Shown: positions 11,141-23,712, counted from the first letter of the stretch. The stretch is 64,000 nucleotides of DNA from Ostrinia nubilalis (GCF_963855985.1 NC_087093.1:2177501-2241500); one strand, 5' to 3'. Made by a program: numbers and translations. The notes: a model not told the origin generated them from the letters alone.

Positions 11141-12735
11141 AAATCCAATGTTCTTACCAAACTAGCAATGAAGTACACTAGCAAATTTTACGCAACCTTA
11201 AAAAGACTTACTAAATGCAAGCACAGAATCATAACAAACAACCATATCACTACAAAATACGGATTAAATTTCATGTTCGATGATATTTTTTTCCCAACCA
11301 TCGATAGCCCTTAACGGCCTTATTCGAGTGGAGCCCTCTCGTAGCTCGAGGCGATTAGAGGGCAGCCCTCGCCCTCCTGCATATCACTCAGCTAGGTATT
11401 AAAGCAATTACTCAATGAATTACTTAGTCTACCTGTGGATGTAGGTTGTGCTTGAAAATGTGATTAGATTTGAGTAGGTAGTTAGATTATTCCGTTTCAT
11501 CGCGTGGTTTTTCTTTTGATTCTCGTGTTTTAATTGGCAGTTGAAAAATTTGCATCAGTTCATGGAGCAGATAACGCCATGAAAGGATATATTTTTCAAC
11601 GGAAAGTCACTTAATAATTGAGTGAAGCAAATCGACCTCTTACATCAATTTTTAAACAGGGTGAGTACCTACTTATGTAAATAAAAATTGACTAAACATG
11701 TTTTTTCTTTGCTTTTCTTAGTTCAATAACGATTAAAAATCAGTATCTGATTACAACAATCACGCGTAATAGAGATTGATTCCTTTCAATCCTACCAATG
11801 GCCATCAATAAAAATAAAAACATTCCAATTTGCATCAGCAAAAAAAAAGAACGCGATAAATTTTGAAATATGGAACGCTTCACGCAGTTTGATCATAACC
11901 AGATATCACGTAACATGCCTACGTCACGTCCGCTGCAAACAATTAAATCTTCCTTTGGACGCGCGGGACGCTCGACAGTGACGGTTCATGAAACTCAAAT
12001 GTTATAGACTGGTAAATCGCGGGTAAAACGTCATTCTGTTGGACGCGCAACACGTTCGAAGTTTGAATTTTAGCTGGATTAACTGCTCAAATGTTAAGTT
12101 TACATTTTGATCATGATTTTATTGTAAGTTCTCTTAAAAAGATTAGAAAAGAATATCGATTACTCAAAGTTTAACTACATATTAAAAAAATTACGCGCCA
12201 CATAGACAATCATTTAAGCATGATATTGATATGCCGCAGATTGCTTTTCAAATTACATCGGTTTTTATACGCATATCGAGTTTAACCAAAATGCTTTTAT
12301 TTTTTGCTGCTCGAAATACGAACTCAGTTATGAAACAGGATAATAATAATACACTGCAAAAATGTAATGTATTCAGTTGTTGAAATTATCAATCTAAAAA
12401 TAAATAGTATCGTACCAAAACAAGCAATGTTTATCACATTTTCCCAGTAAAATCTTGGCCAAACATCAGAAACAAAAAAAGCAACGCAAACTTTTTCTCC
12501 ACAAACTAAGGCAAAGGAATAGAACATTAAAACGTACGGTGTGACGCTCCGTGTACCAATATAATTGGAGTAATGTCGCACTGGGGAGCTCACAACAAAA
12601 CGATAGCACTTTTGTTCGGCGCCGAGGTGCGCCCGTACTTTATTGTTCTGAACTGTAACGATACTGGATAGACGCGCGACCTAACAGACCGTTGTCTGTG
12701 GCGAAAGTGTAAGGGTTAAAAGGGACTTAAGTATG
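11141..12735. other. No recognisable feature
   Basis: AT-rich. The minus-strand frame at 12324-12593 is hydrophobic but has no motif I can assign. Confidence 0.4.
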
Positions 12736-12740
12736 TTGAC

Positions 12741-12899
12741 AGCGAATAAAGAAAAAATTTGTCGTCGTCTTTTGTTTTATTCATTCGAATTTTGAAAGTA
12801 GGTCTTTTAAAGTAGACTTCAATATACAGCGAATAAAGAAAAAAAAACGTCATCGTCTTTTGTTTTATTCGTTCGAAATTTTAAAATAGGTCTTTTAAA
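12741..12899 (+). repeat. Two-copy direct repeat, 87-bp period
   Basis: AGCGAATAAAGAAAAAA begins at 12741 and 12828. Each copy runs on through GTC(G/A)TCGTCTTTTGTTTTA to AGGTCTTTTAAA. Each unit is itself partly self-complementary (GCGAATAAA against TTTTATTC). Confidence 0.75.
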
Positions 12900-12904
12900 T
12901 GGAA

Positions 12905-13820
12905 AAAGGATTAAATTAAACAATAGGTACTAAATGACAATTTATGTTTCGAGCCTGGCTGGATTTACTATGGTATCCTTTAGGCATTGTATTCTACTGA
13001 AAATTAGAACAAGGGAACAATGAGACCTAATAAGATGATCTTTTGATATATTTTTTAGTTTCGTTATAGAAATTACGCAAAGGCATAATTATACAAAATT
13101 TATAACCTAGTAATAAATAAAACTTATCGAATAGAGTCTTGAGAACAGATTGTGTCTGACTGAATTACTAATGATACCGAATTTGGGTTAGTGATCTAAC
13201 TTCATTGTTTTGGTTTTTGTCAACTGACCTGAAGGTTTAGGTCTCAAACAATTGCTTCATTAATTAAATCATCTACGAAATCTAGACTATGATTCTAATC
13301 CATACCTATTAATCCAGAAATTGGCTATTAAGACTGAATCACCGCACTTAAAATCCTCTCTGCATGACCCACAAGTCGACTGGCAACGAATTCTTTTACC
13401 ATTAAGTCTACCTTTTCTGCCAATTTTGTGCAATAAAGTTTTAAAAAAGTAATTAAGTTTACATTACAAGACATAAAAAATACGGAACACTTATTACCGA
13501 GTGAAAAATCAAAGTTTCCCGTTCAAGCAATCCGGAAAAAAATTAAAGCAACTTTCAGTTAGCTACTAATTAAGTTCCCTGCTTAATGTTGCACTAAGTC
13601 GCCGGCAACAATGATACAAGTTGCCAAGTCGCGCAACTTGATTATCTAGTTTGTTAGTTTTTAATAAAAACTTTTATTGAATGCAACTTGTTCTGTTTCG
13701 ACGAAATTGCGATCTTAATTTTAAGTGAGTCTCGGAGGAAATTGGGGACGTCTCGTGCTTTGTAAAAGTTAAGCGTAAACATGTAGTTACAAGAATACTG
13801 TTATAAATAACATACATGAT
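12905..13820. other. No recognisable feature
   Basis: Short chance frames only. Confidence 0.4.
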
Positions 13821-13826
13821 ATACAT

Positions 13827-14762
13827 ACACTGATGGCAAAACTGAGAATGTTCATATTTCTATTTATTTATATTAACCGGCAGACAGTGGTGACTGAGTT
13901 TGTTGCGGCGCTTCTTCTCAGCACTTGCCAAATGTTGGTCTCGAAGCGCTGGTAGGGTAAAAAGATTATGAGACCTGTAGAGGCTCCTTAAGAGCAAAAT
14001 ATTTGACGATTTGTAAGCACTATAAAATATAATAGCCTATGCAAATAAAGAAATTTCGACTTTGACTTTGTCTCTACCAACCAGCCAATCCGCAAATCAT
14101 TGGAGGCCTATGTTCAGCAGTGAACGTTCTGTGGCTGAAATTGTAATGATGATTAGATTCTTTTTCACCCCTGGATTGGACAGAAAACTTCATTATTTTT
14201 AAGGTCTAATTTATCAGAATTTCAAATTCAAATTCTTTATTAGTATGAAGGTCCCTTTCAGGGTACTTATACACGTTCCAATATTGTTTGGTATTAATAC
14301 ACTGATGGCAAAACTGAGAATGTTCATATTTCTATTTATTTATATTAACCGGCAGACAGTGGTGACTGAGTTTGTTGCGGCGCTTCTTCTCAGCACTTGC
14401 CAAATGTTGGTCTCGAAGCGCTGGTAGGGTAAAAAGATTATGAGACCTGTAGAGGCTCCTTAAGAGCAAAATATTTGACGATTTGTAAGCACTATAAAAT
14501 ATAATAGCCTATGCAAATAAAGAAATTTCGACTTTGACTTTGTCTCTACCAACCAGCCAATCCGGAAATCATTGGAGGCCTATGTTCAGCAGTGAACGTT
14601 CTGTGGCTGAAATTGTAATGATGATTAGATTCTTTTTCACCCCTGGATTGGACAGAAAACTTCATTATTTTTAAGGTCTAATTTATCAGAATTTCAAATT
14701 CAAATTCTTTATTAGTATGAAGGTCCCTTTCAGGGTACTTATACACGTTCCAATATTGTTTG
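13827..14762 (+). repeat. 464-bp direct duplication of LINE-derived sequence
   Basis: 13827-14290 and 14299-14762 are almost identical (CCGCAAATC against CCGGAAATC is the one change I noticed), separated by 8 bp. Each unit holds a LINE/SINE-like 3' end with AATAAAGAAATTTCGACTTT, then an RTE 3' tail (GGAGGCCTATGTTCAGCAGT) ending in AATGATGATTAG. The frame at 14245-14427 is part of this repeat, not a gene. Confidence 0.9.
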
Positions 14763-15850
14763 CCCTACCATAACAGCCTGAAAGATTTTAATAAATGAAC
14801 ACCCACAAAATCTCCATCTAAAACACCGCATTGCAATTGGAATAAACCAGTAGCACTAATATATATATAAAAAAAACATACTTATTTAACAAATTAATTT
14901 AAAAAAAAATCGGGACAATAAATCCGTTGATGCAAAGAAGCTAGGTGGCGGAAGAAATTTAGTCACCTATCAATTCGTCAAAATTTTTATAGCATCTTTT
15001 TAACAACAGATAGATAAAGTAACTCTCGCATTCATAATATAAAAAGCACCATTAGAAAGTTAAATTATTATTTACATTTCATAGACTCGATCCCATAATA
15101 TGCTTTTGCTCCTCCCCCTTCCGGTGTACCTGCATTGTGAAATTAAAGTTGGACACTTTCTGTTTGAGTTCGCGCACTGAAATTGTGTTTGTCCCGGGAT
15201 AAAAGCCCTCGTCAGCTTAAAGCTTCCGCGAGCTTTTTTGCATAGTCCAAATAATAAGTCGTTTCCAGGAAAAGATTGATAGAGTGAGCGTTTTAAAATT
15301 GCACTTTTACGAAGCGTCAAAGGACGCGTCAGTATTGCAAAATGTAGTTTGTTACAACACAAAGGAAAATGTATGTAGTGTCACGGATAGTAGGTAGTAC
15401 TAAATTTTAATTTTATTTATTGATATTCACGTTAGTCAAAGTGGAATTTTAAAGATTTTACAAAGCTTTACTGAACAGCTGGTTATAGTAGAGTCGATTA
15501 CAAAAATTAATTTATTCAATAGACACAATATCAGCCATGTTTATGGCACTTTAGTAAATATAGGACTAGAATAATTAGATTTTTATCAATGGCATTCTAT
15601 ACTATAAAACGATAAATGTCATCAACAAATTGATTCAGATTCAACTCTGACCAGAACGTATAGTCAAAAAAGAATTGTGGTCAAGTTGACTACTAGCTAA
15701 CAACCAAAATTTATTAACAAGCTCAGCTAGCGAATAAAAAAGATCAGTGAATAATTTTATACACCACATTCTCCATTGCTCTAAATTTATTTTAATGCCT
15801 CTTACGCATTAGTATGCGGCTGCCTAAAGAATCACTCGCATCCGTAAGGG
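14763..15850. other. No recognisable feature
   Basis: The 96-residue minus-strand frame at 15072-15362 is not recognisable. Confidence 0.4.
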
Positions 15851-15855
15851 CGGTA

Positions 15856-16134
15856 TTACACTTGGGATTTGTGAGCGAGCTTGATTCCGTTTGCAGCGAA
15901 CATGAGTCTTATTAAATTTTGCCCAAGATTTTGCACAACCATGTTGCATATGCAACCATAGATGCTACGAGTATGTTGTTATAAAATACATTATTTTTAG
16001 GTACGCAAATAAGAGTGCCTATTTAAGATTTCGATAGTTAAACAGCAAGGAATTGTGTAATCGATAAGTATTGATTTAATCGACGATAGCTGAGAAGCGC
16101 TACACAATTTCGAACTCACAAATCGCCAATGTAA
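15856..16134. mobile_element. MITE candidate with ~20-bp inverted ends
   Basis: TTACACTTGGGATTTGTGAG at the left pairs with CTCACAAATCGCCAATGTAA at the right, with one mismatch and one indel. A second inner pair is formed by AATTGTGTA (about 16050) and TACACAATT (about 16100). The motif ATTACACTGGTATTTGTGAG recurs at about 43050. Confidence 0.5.
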
Positions 16135-16139
16135 CACAC

Positions 16140-17785
16140 GCTCAAGCCAGTATCCTTACCCAAAATTAGGCGATAACCTCAAAATTATTCGGCGACAATA
16201 CATAGTCGCAACAGTCACGAACTACGAGCAAAGTTCGGAGAGGCCGCAAATATTCGTACCTAACATGGAGCCGTTACATACTGTTTAAAACTTATTAATT
16301 AACTTACGACTCCTATATGAGGAAAATTATATTTATGCTACGCACACACTTCCATAGCGCTCCGGTCGTAGGCTTGGGTATGAGAGAATTTTCCTTATTA
16401 ACTGCTTAATGAACTTTTTCTCCGTTTTCTTTGTTGTTCAAGACAGTCTTTCTCGTTAGAATTATTGTCATTAGTACTGAGTACGAAATCGTGTTGTGAT
16501 ATCATGTCGTTAGCTTCATAGAGTTAGGTTGATGCAGTTGTTATGGACTTAAGTGCGTCTGGGATTTTGGGAGAATGTATGAAGGTTTTCTTTTACGCGC
16601 TGTAGATGACAGTTCGTAAATTAAAGATATGATGAGATAGTATTCCTAGAAATCTAATGTCATTTGATTAATTTTGATATTATCAAGGGACTTCGATATA
16701 AAATGTTATTTCTATATTTGTCTAAGTCTGTCGTTGCAAAAGTAAAATGTGTTTCAGGGCTTGGAGGTAAGATAGTGAGTTCCTCTGTGGTTGAAGATAT
16801 CGGGTGAAGCTCGCTTCCACCTTCGGACCTGGTTATTTCTTTCCATCAAATCAGAAGAAATGCTTCTTCTTTTAAAGTAGTGGAAATGAAAAATTTTCGT
16901 CTAATTAGAAACTTTAATTCGAACTCTATCCTGTTTACTGAAGTGTACATCCACCTCTAAAACGGAACACTTATTAAGCTGAATATTCAAAGTGAACCTT
17001 TAGAAAACACGGCCTCAATATAAGCAAATTAGAGCCACGATCCGCGAAATAACAGCCGTTTGTGGACGTGCCTCCTCCAAATAGTGTTCGACCGAATTTA
17101 CGGGGCCCGGCGCCTTCTTTGTCTGCTTTAATTAAACCTTTCCCAGTACATTAATATCAATTATGGTAATCCTACAGGAGTGGATTCAACTAGCCTTTAT
17201 TCGGGATCTTCGTAAGTTTCGAACTCGCCGCTAATTTATGAAGGAATCGTGACCGAGTAAGTGCTTCGTATCGGGGATTAGGAAAAAGTGGGTGTGCAAC
17301 CGGCTTAGTTCTATTTATAGCTTTTGTTTGGTTCCTGAACGATTCCCTTGGTGGGGATGTGGAGGAAAGGCTTTATGTGAATTCTGATCAGTTTGACTTT
17401 TACTATTAGTAGCCATATTGAGTTTCATGCCAATTTAAGCAGATAGATAATGCTTTTTTTATAAATATCAATAAACAGAGTGTGAAAAGGCACTACTTTC
17501 TAATTACATACTAATTAAGTACGGGACTTTGCTAAAAAGAAAACATTTTATTTTCGTACAAGGCTTCAAAAACCAGCTCCTCGCTGCTCACATAAAATAT
17601 GAGTAATAAATATTGTTTGAAGTTTTGGGCTGAAACCGTATAGGTTTTTTGTCGACATGAGAAGAAGAAGTTGTTTGTACTAGCTATACGAGTAATATGT
17701 AGCTAATAATTACTTATTTAGGTTAGGTATTTTGTTAATCTCTCTCTTTTACTTTCATGGCAGCTTTAATATTTACTATACGGCT
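16140..17785. other. No recognisable feature
   Basis: 16770-16850 resembles a dispersed repeat (GCTCGCTTCCACCTTCGGAC) but cannot be assigned. Confidence 0.35.
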
Positions 17786-17789
17786 ATTT

Positions 17790-19150
17790 CTCATCACCAC
17801 GGTTCTCATCGTCACCTTCGTGGCGAATTTTATTTCTAACTTATTTCAACTTTTTGTAAACAAAAATTGTAGCGCTTGATGTGAAGATTGTATTCTCAGT
17901 AAATCAGTCAAATAGTGAGTCTCGTTTGGAAGCTTTAACGTTTTGAATTTTTTGATGCCACGAAAGTGATTCTGTACTTCACAGCAATATTTTTTTCAAA
18001 CTTTACTACTGTAAATGACTCTTAAGTGTTTATAAAACATATATTTTGTCTTTTTTTCATAGATAAATAGCAATAACATAATATAAATAGGTACCTACTT
18101 AAATACAAGATAAAATTTTACCGATTACGTCACCTACTAAGTTACAAGATTCTACGCAATTGGTTTTAAGGGTGACACTGGTGGCATTCTGAAATGCTAA
18201 AGAAGCAAAAAACGGATTATCAGTACCTCAATAAAAAAGAACTCTAACTGATTATCAGTCCCTCAACAAAAATATATTTTTTATTTAGGCCAGAGGGCCT
18301 CGTATTTTTGTTGTACAACTTTTAACTCAAACTTCAGATTAAAATCTTACAAACAGATACACACACAGTCACATATAGAGACATACATACAGTCACACAG
18401 AAAGACAGACAACAAAAATACGAGGCCCTTATTTATTTATTGATGTACTGATCTCTACTTACCACGTATAATTTATTAGTTATTAAAATATTGTAAAAAC
18501 ATAAACACCAGTCACTAAATTTTAAAATAAACCAAAGCAAGACATCACTTTCGTGGTCTAAAATCACCTTCGTGTATAAAACACCACGAAGGTGATGCCA
18601 CGAAGGTGACGAAAATTTTAGTTTTTTATGAATTATCCTTAAATTTGAATTTAACGGTTCAAGTTGAATACTACACAAATAAGTCTAACATGTTAAGTTT
18701 TCAATTGCAAAGTTTCAATTAAATTGTTTAAATTTTAGAGGTAGAAAATATTGTTCAAGCAAGCGACGGTATGTCTATGGATAATCACAAAAAGTTACGT
18801 ATTTTTTTTGCGGAGCGAAGATCGACCTATCTCACCTCCCCAATGGTCGAAGCGTGACTGACGTTAACCGAATAGAATGCTGTGATTGGTTGCTGGTGTT
18901 CGGTTTACCGGCAATCTTGTATTATTACTCAAAATTTTAGGTATCTAAAATCGTGTGACCAACGTATTTCGCTTTCTCAATTCAAAATAATTATAAGAAG
19001 ATTTTTTTTTTACTATTGTGTAGAAAGTATATTTAATTACGATGATTTTAGTATATGCTACACACAAATTGAATGAAAATTGTGAATGCAGTAACCAAAT
19101 GTTTCATTGCAACTGAAGGTGTGACACGATGAGAACGCGAAAAATGACCC
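17790..19150. mobile_element. Possible ~1.35-kb DNA transposon relic with repeated 12-mer
   Basis: GGTTCTCATCGTCACCTTCG at the left (about 17801-17820) is imperfectly matched in reverse by GAAGGTGTGACACGATGAGA at the right (about 19113-19132). Between them lie six copies of CCACGAA(G/A)GTGA on both strands and a perfect 21-bp inverted repeat (18294-18314, 18409-18429). No transposase frame is present; 18433-18678 and 18882-19076 are short, unrecognised frames. Confidence 0.4.
18294..18429. repeat. Perfect 21-bp inverted repeat around a CA/GA-rich spacer
   Basis: Arms 18294-18314 and 18409-18429 are exact reverse complements (ends AGGGCCTCG and CGAGGCCCT). The spacer is rich in ACACACAG and ACATACATAC. 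Confidence 0.85.
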
Positions 19151-20220
19151 CGTTATTTATCGTTTCATGTGATTTTTTCGTATTAATTTTGCTTGTATTA
19201 CGATAAAATTTATTTTGTATGTAGCTAAATAGATATTTTATCATCTGATTTCAAAGTTATTGTTCTAACTTATACCGTTTATGAAGTATTGTTGTGTGAC
19301 CATCAAATTTGAGTGTAAATGAGAAGTACCCATACTCAATTAAACACAAGCAAGCTTCCAATTCTAAGCAAAATCAAAGGCTTCACCTTGCCAGCGTGGC
19401 ATCCAAAGAAACTGTTCATTTAGGGCTTCGCCCTCTTTTATGAAGCAATCACGGTGCCGTTCGAAACTTTGAATACTTACAATTACGACCAATAACTTGT
19501 TTCGGAATTGATTCTACGGGGCCTAGAGGACGTACTCAGGGCTTTATTCGGGGGAGCAAAAATGATATAATAATTTACTGCGTGCAATAATAAAAGGAGG
19601 GCAGACACGTACAGCGTCAGCGATCGTGAGCATTCTTTGAGTAAGTGCTGAAATGGTTGGCGGAGAATAAAATTATAACTGAACGTTTCGGTAGAATAAG
19701 GAAGTTGAATTTCTGGCAGATGTTAATACTAATAATACCCTGGATTAATGAAAAATGCTTGCAAATTAAACTTCCTCGTTGAACACTGGTTTAAAGTGAC
19801 GTTTTGTTGTAGGAATTTATTTTAATCTACTGTTCAACGCGTGTAACTTCTTTTTAGTAAGAGACAAAAATAGAAAGCAAAAATACCTTAAATTACATAA
19901 CTGGTTTATAAAAACTTGAAAATAATTCCGAGAAAGCGCCCTTAATACCCCCCTGTCTCAGTACACGTTTTATGTAAAACCTTTTACAGTGGCAATGAAA
20001 CGGCCGCAAGATTTAATGGAGTTACGGCCCATTTCTCATCTCCCCAGTTATGGGCAGGTGATTTTAATTTACAGGCTCGAGGAGCGAGCTCCTTGACTTT
20101 CTGCTCTTTGAGTTGGGTGTTGATTGCTTTGGATTTTTGTCATGGTTTTTAAATGTGAGAAATAAAGTTTAATTTGGGCTTAGTAGCGGCAGCATATTAG
20201 GTTTATAAATTATAGAACAG
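19151..20220. other. No recognisable feature
   Basis: Nothing assignable. Confidence 0.4.
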
Positions 20221-20224
20221 ATTA

Positions 20225-20312
20225 ATTCCACTTAGAGTACCTGCACAATATCGATGGTGTTCTAAGTGGAATAGGCCAGGCGCTATTCATACAGGTGCTA
20301 TTTGAACGTGTG
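20225..20312. repeat. Foldback element, family B, second copy
   Basis: ATTCCACTTAGAGTACC pairs imperfectly with GGTGTTCTAAGTGGAAT (20225-20272), followed by the CAGGTGCTATTTGAACGTGT arm. It is the reverse-orientation relative of 3808-3889. A TTATTTTATTTTATTTATT low-complexity tract follows at 20330-20365. Confidence 0.65.
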
Positions 20313-20811
20313 CTCTGATATCCCAATTTTTATTTTTTATTTTATTTTATTTATTATTTTATTAGGTATATACTACAGTTGACAATCGACTTTACTTACA
20401 ACATCTTATGCCTACCTATCTAGGCTTTCTTCTATGAATGTATGATTCTACTAAACTGAATTAAAGATAACAATCTTCAAGTAAGAAACAACTGTGCAGG
20501 TTTAGTTACTGACAGGCAGAGGCCATGAAATATTGTCCAAAAGGGTTTCATGTCCATTTTCATACGAAAAAGAAAACATATTCCCGTTATTTAAGTATCT
20601 TATTTTTAGCCTGTCTTACCGTTTTGATAGGAATCCCTAGACATTGTGGGTAGGCTAAGGGCATCGCAATATACAGGTAGGTTCTATTATGTGATTTCTT
20701 ACCTTTAGGTACCTATCACGACCATCAGAAATAATTAGTTTTACCTAAAATTATAATTATTTTACAAGAAAAATGTACGAATATTAATGCCCGCACTGAA
20801 ACAAAATAATC

Positions 20812-20971
20812 TTTGGTTACTGCTTACACAACAAAAGTGACCACCGAACAATTTGGAGGAACAAAATGTTGTGTAAATTAAACAAATAATTCTGGTAGTG
20901 AGCTAGACTTAGTTTGGTTATAGTTAACATTTAGTTCGGTGGTCACTTTTGTTGTGTAAGCAGTAACCAAA
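20812..20971. mobile_element. MITE with perfect 38-bp terminal inverted repeats
   Basis: Arms 20812-20849 and 20934-20971 are exact reverse complements, with outer end TTTGGTTACTGCTTACACAA. The 84-bp centre is unique in this window. No clear target duplication was found. Confidence 0.85.
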
Positions 20972-20974
20972 CAT

Positions 20975-21630
20975 TTATTTACTTAAAAATTATACGAATG
21001 TTTGGTTCTTTTTTTTAATTTACTAAAACAACTACGAACAGGCGGTTCCAAAGCCAGACGTTAATGTTTAAAAAGATTTATTTTTCCGTTGAAAACATTC
21101 AAAAAACAAAAAACACTACAAAGTAGCACACACAGAGAGTACATTACTTAACCCTACTTATCTTTTTGCTGCCGTAATTACATAACGGGACTGCATTGCT
21201 TTATTAACCCTAAAATGTTTACACCCGAAATTATTTTACGAGAGAGGTGTGTTTTAAAAAAATAACTGCGGGCGCGCGACCTGGGGATGGATAAACGGGA
21301 ATAAAAACGTCGTCAACGTGAACCTAGATGCCTAATAAAGACAACCTGAATCAAACTGAGCCGGAGGGAACTTTTATTATTATGATGACGCTAATGCACC
21401 GGCTGTATTACAAAAAGGTATCTTTCCCGTTTGTGTCGTTATTGTTTTCTCGCGCTGAATACTAACGGAATAAACTATGTTTTGTGCATCGTTATTTGTA
21501 AGCATCTAACACTCTTATTATCTAACTACGATGCTAGATTTAGTACGAGGATCTAGTAGTAAGAAATAAAAAAAAAATCTTCAAGAAAATGTAACAATCT
21601 AAATGAAATTATTGCAATTCTGTTAAAGGC
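20975..21630. other. No recognisable feature
   Basis: Nothing assignable. Confidence 0.4.
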
Positions 21631-21634
21631 CATA

Positions 21635-21780
21635 CGCCCGTATTCACAAACATTACTATGAGGTCTCACAGTGCGCGTGGATGCACAGGGTGACACATGA
21701 ACCAATCCCAGATCTCTATTCCATGCTGTGCGTTCGATTTGCTGCTTCACTTAAGCAAGCATCGTTTGTGAATACGGGCG
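21635..21780 (+). mobile_element. MITE family A, complete copy (ATA target duplication)
   Basis: 146 bp, starting CGCCCGTATTCACAAACAT and ending ATCGTTTGTGAATACGGGCG, flanked by ATA (21632-21634 and 21781-21783). Only about 17 bp of the ends pair directly; the interior matches 10399-10540. Confidence 0.8.
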
Positions 21781-21995
21781 ATAGTAATCTTATTTTACAC
21801 ATCGACACATTTCTATTCATGACCGTCCCAGAAAGCCTTATTCCATTTTACCTCCCATATTACCTCCCACATTAGGCTTTAGTGTCACGAAATCTTTGAG
21901 CGCCCAGAAATTGCACTACTGCACGTCTTAAACTGAACTTGGAATCGAATTCGAAGTCGAAACAGCAGCGACTGGCAAATTCCTCGACAACTTAC

Positions 21996-22024
21996 CTTGA
22001 GCCATTACAGCTCTTATGTCGTCG
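21996..22024 (-). other. Candidate 29-nt micro-exon
   Basis: On the minus strand, AACACTCTTACAG precedes a 29-nt segment that ends GTAATGGCTCAAG before a consensus GTAAGT donor. It contains ATGGCTCAAG, so it could carry a start codon. No coding similarity can be tested on so short a piece. Confidence 0.25.
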
Positions 22025-22525
22025 CTGTAAGAGTGTTAAATGATGAGTGAAGTCGAGTTTTAAAGTGGTGTATTTGGACGAACTTTTGACATTAGAATGT
22101 ACAAGTTAAAAGGAAACAGCAGGCGTCGAATGGTATGTAATGGATGCGGAGGCAATTCCACTTTATCTGTACGTAGTTACGATATAACCGAAGTTCGCTA
22201 CTCATTTCTGTATCACCATGGAGTTTTGTTCGACTTCTGTGGATGGAAGTTGGTATTGTGTTCTGATTTAATTGCATGTACTTTGAATGGAATCGTCCTG
22301 GATGGATTATGTTTTGATAAATGACGAGCCAAACTTTATGTATTATAACTTTTTGGATTTTAACTGTTCGTGATTTGAAGAAGTTTAATTAAAAATAAGT
22401 ACTTTATAGCTGACTAGATTTTTGATGAAATGTTGGAGTTTGATGCTTAAAAATATTGCTATGTCATTTTTTAAACACATTTTACCACTTGATGCTTCTT
22501 CTATTTTAAATAGCGAAATACCACA
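22025..22525. other. No recognisable feature
   Basis: Short frames on both strands (22092-22324) overlap each other and show no motif. Confidence 0.35.
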
Positions 22526-22529
22526 CACT

Positions 22530-22687
22530 GATTAAGCACAAAATCTCAGAAACTGTGACACCTACAAACTTGAAATTTGACAGGTAGGTTCCTTATAGGT
22601 TATAGACATCCGCTAAGAACGGATTTTACTAAATTCTAACGTTACGTAAAACGGGGTCCATGCCTACGAAGTCGCGGGCGGCCGGTA
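22530..22687 (+). mobile_element. Helitron-like element, copy 2 (diverged)
   Basis: Shares AGACATCCGCTAAGAACGGA, ACGGGGTCCATGCCTACGAA and the GTCGCGGGCGGCCGG end with the copy at 8612-8822. The end is CGGTAG before T, so the CTAG is mutated. Confidence 0.6.
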
Positions 22688-22689
22688 GT

Positions 22690-23590
22690 AAATGAATAAA
22701 ATACTCAATATTTAATAAAAGAATCGTCTCATGATTCCATGTTAACAAATATCTATCAAGTATGTTGATACGACCATTTATCCCCCTATGTAACAAGGTT
22801 ACCAAGTAAATATAAAAAGTGAAAAACTGTTGCCAGTCACCGTAAACCCAATCTCATGCATTTAGCACCGCCAATTACCACCCTCGCACAGTTCCGACGC
22901 CTCCAAAATTTCAGCACGAAATCTAACACTACACTGCAGTGCAAAACAATATGCACGACCAGTTTAATAGATTCAAATTGAAATGGACTATAAATTTACA
23001 CGGTTAACTTCATAGATTTAAACCGAAATAATGATTGATAGATTTAATCAAAGATTGTGACAAACGTATCTTTTAGTTTTGAGAGAATATTCTGAGTTTT
23101 ATATTTAAAAAGAAAATGATGCTGAATAAATTCTAAACAAAATTCCATTACATTTAAAATAACAGATCTGACAGAAAAATTTGTCATTAATAACATCATC
23201 AGGTGTTAATTTAATGTCCAATGCAGGGTCACACATAATGCATAATGAAAACGAATAAAATAAATGTAAAAAAAAGTATATCGTAATACGCTCCTCAGTC
23301 CCCACTTTACTCTGCCAAACATAAAGCTAAAGTATCACTTAACCTTGACAGAAAGTGCATTTCCGGTGGAGCGCACCATAAACTGCGGGCAGTATCGCAG
23401 CGGCCAAGATGCAATTGTTCCGGTCGCGCGCGCTAACTAGACCCCGGCTCCATCACGGGCCTGTTAACGTGAACCTGAGTGTACGATCTTGTTTACTGCT
23501 TTAAAATATACTCGGATTTTGATATTGTTAGAGTGTGCCGTTGAGAATGAGAAACTATGTACACGTAAACTGTGTTGTAATGTGAAATTT
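22690..23590. other. No recognisable feature
   Basis: Nothing assignable. Confidence 0.35.
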
Positions 23591-23595
23591 ACTGA

Positions 23596-23712
23596 GGGCG
23601 AGTTGCACCATCGATCTTTAACAGTAGCTTAAACGATAACCGGTGCTTTTTTATGGAGTTTGATAGATTTTTGACGTTTGTTAAAATTAAAGTAAGATTA
23701 TGCAATCGAGCC
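23596..23712 (+). mobile_element. MITE family C copy
   Basis: Ends GGGCGAGTTGCACCA and AATCGAGCC, with the shared core CGATAACCGGTGCTTTTTTA then GGAGTTTGATAGATTTTTGA. Confidence 0.75.

Noticed and set aside
20880..20935. TTAA-like or TA target duplication for the 38-bp-arm MITE
   Set aside because: No convincing duplicate was found immediately outside 20812 and 20971.
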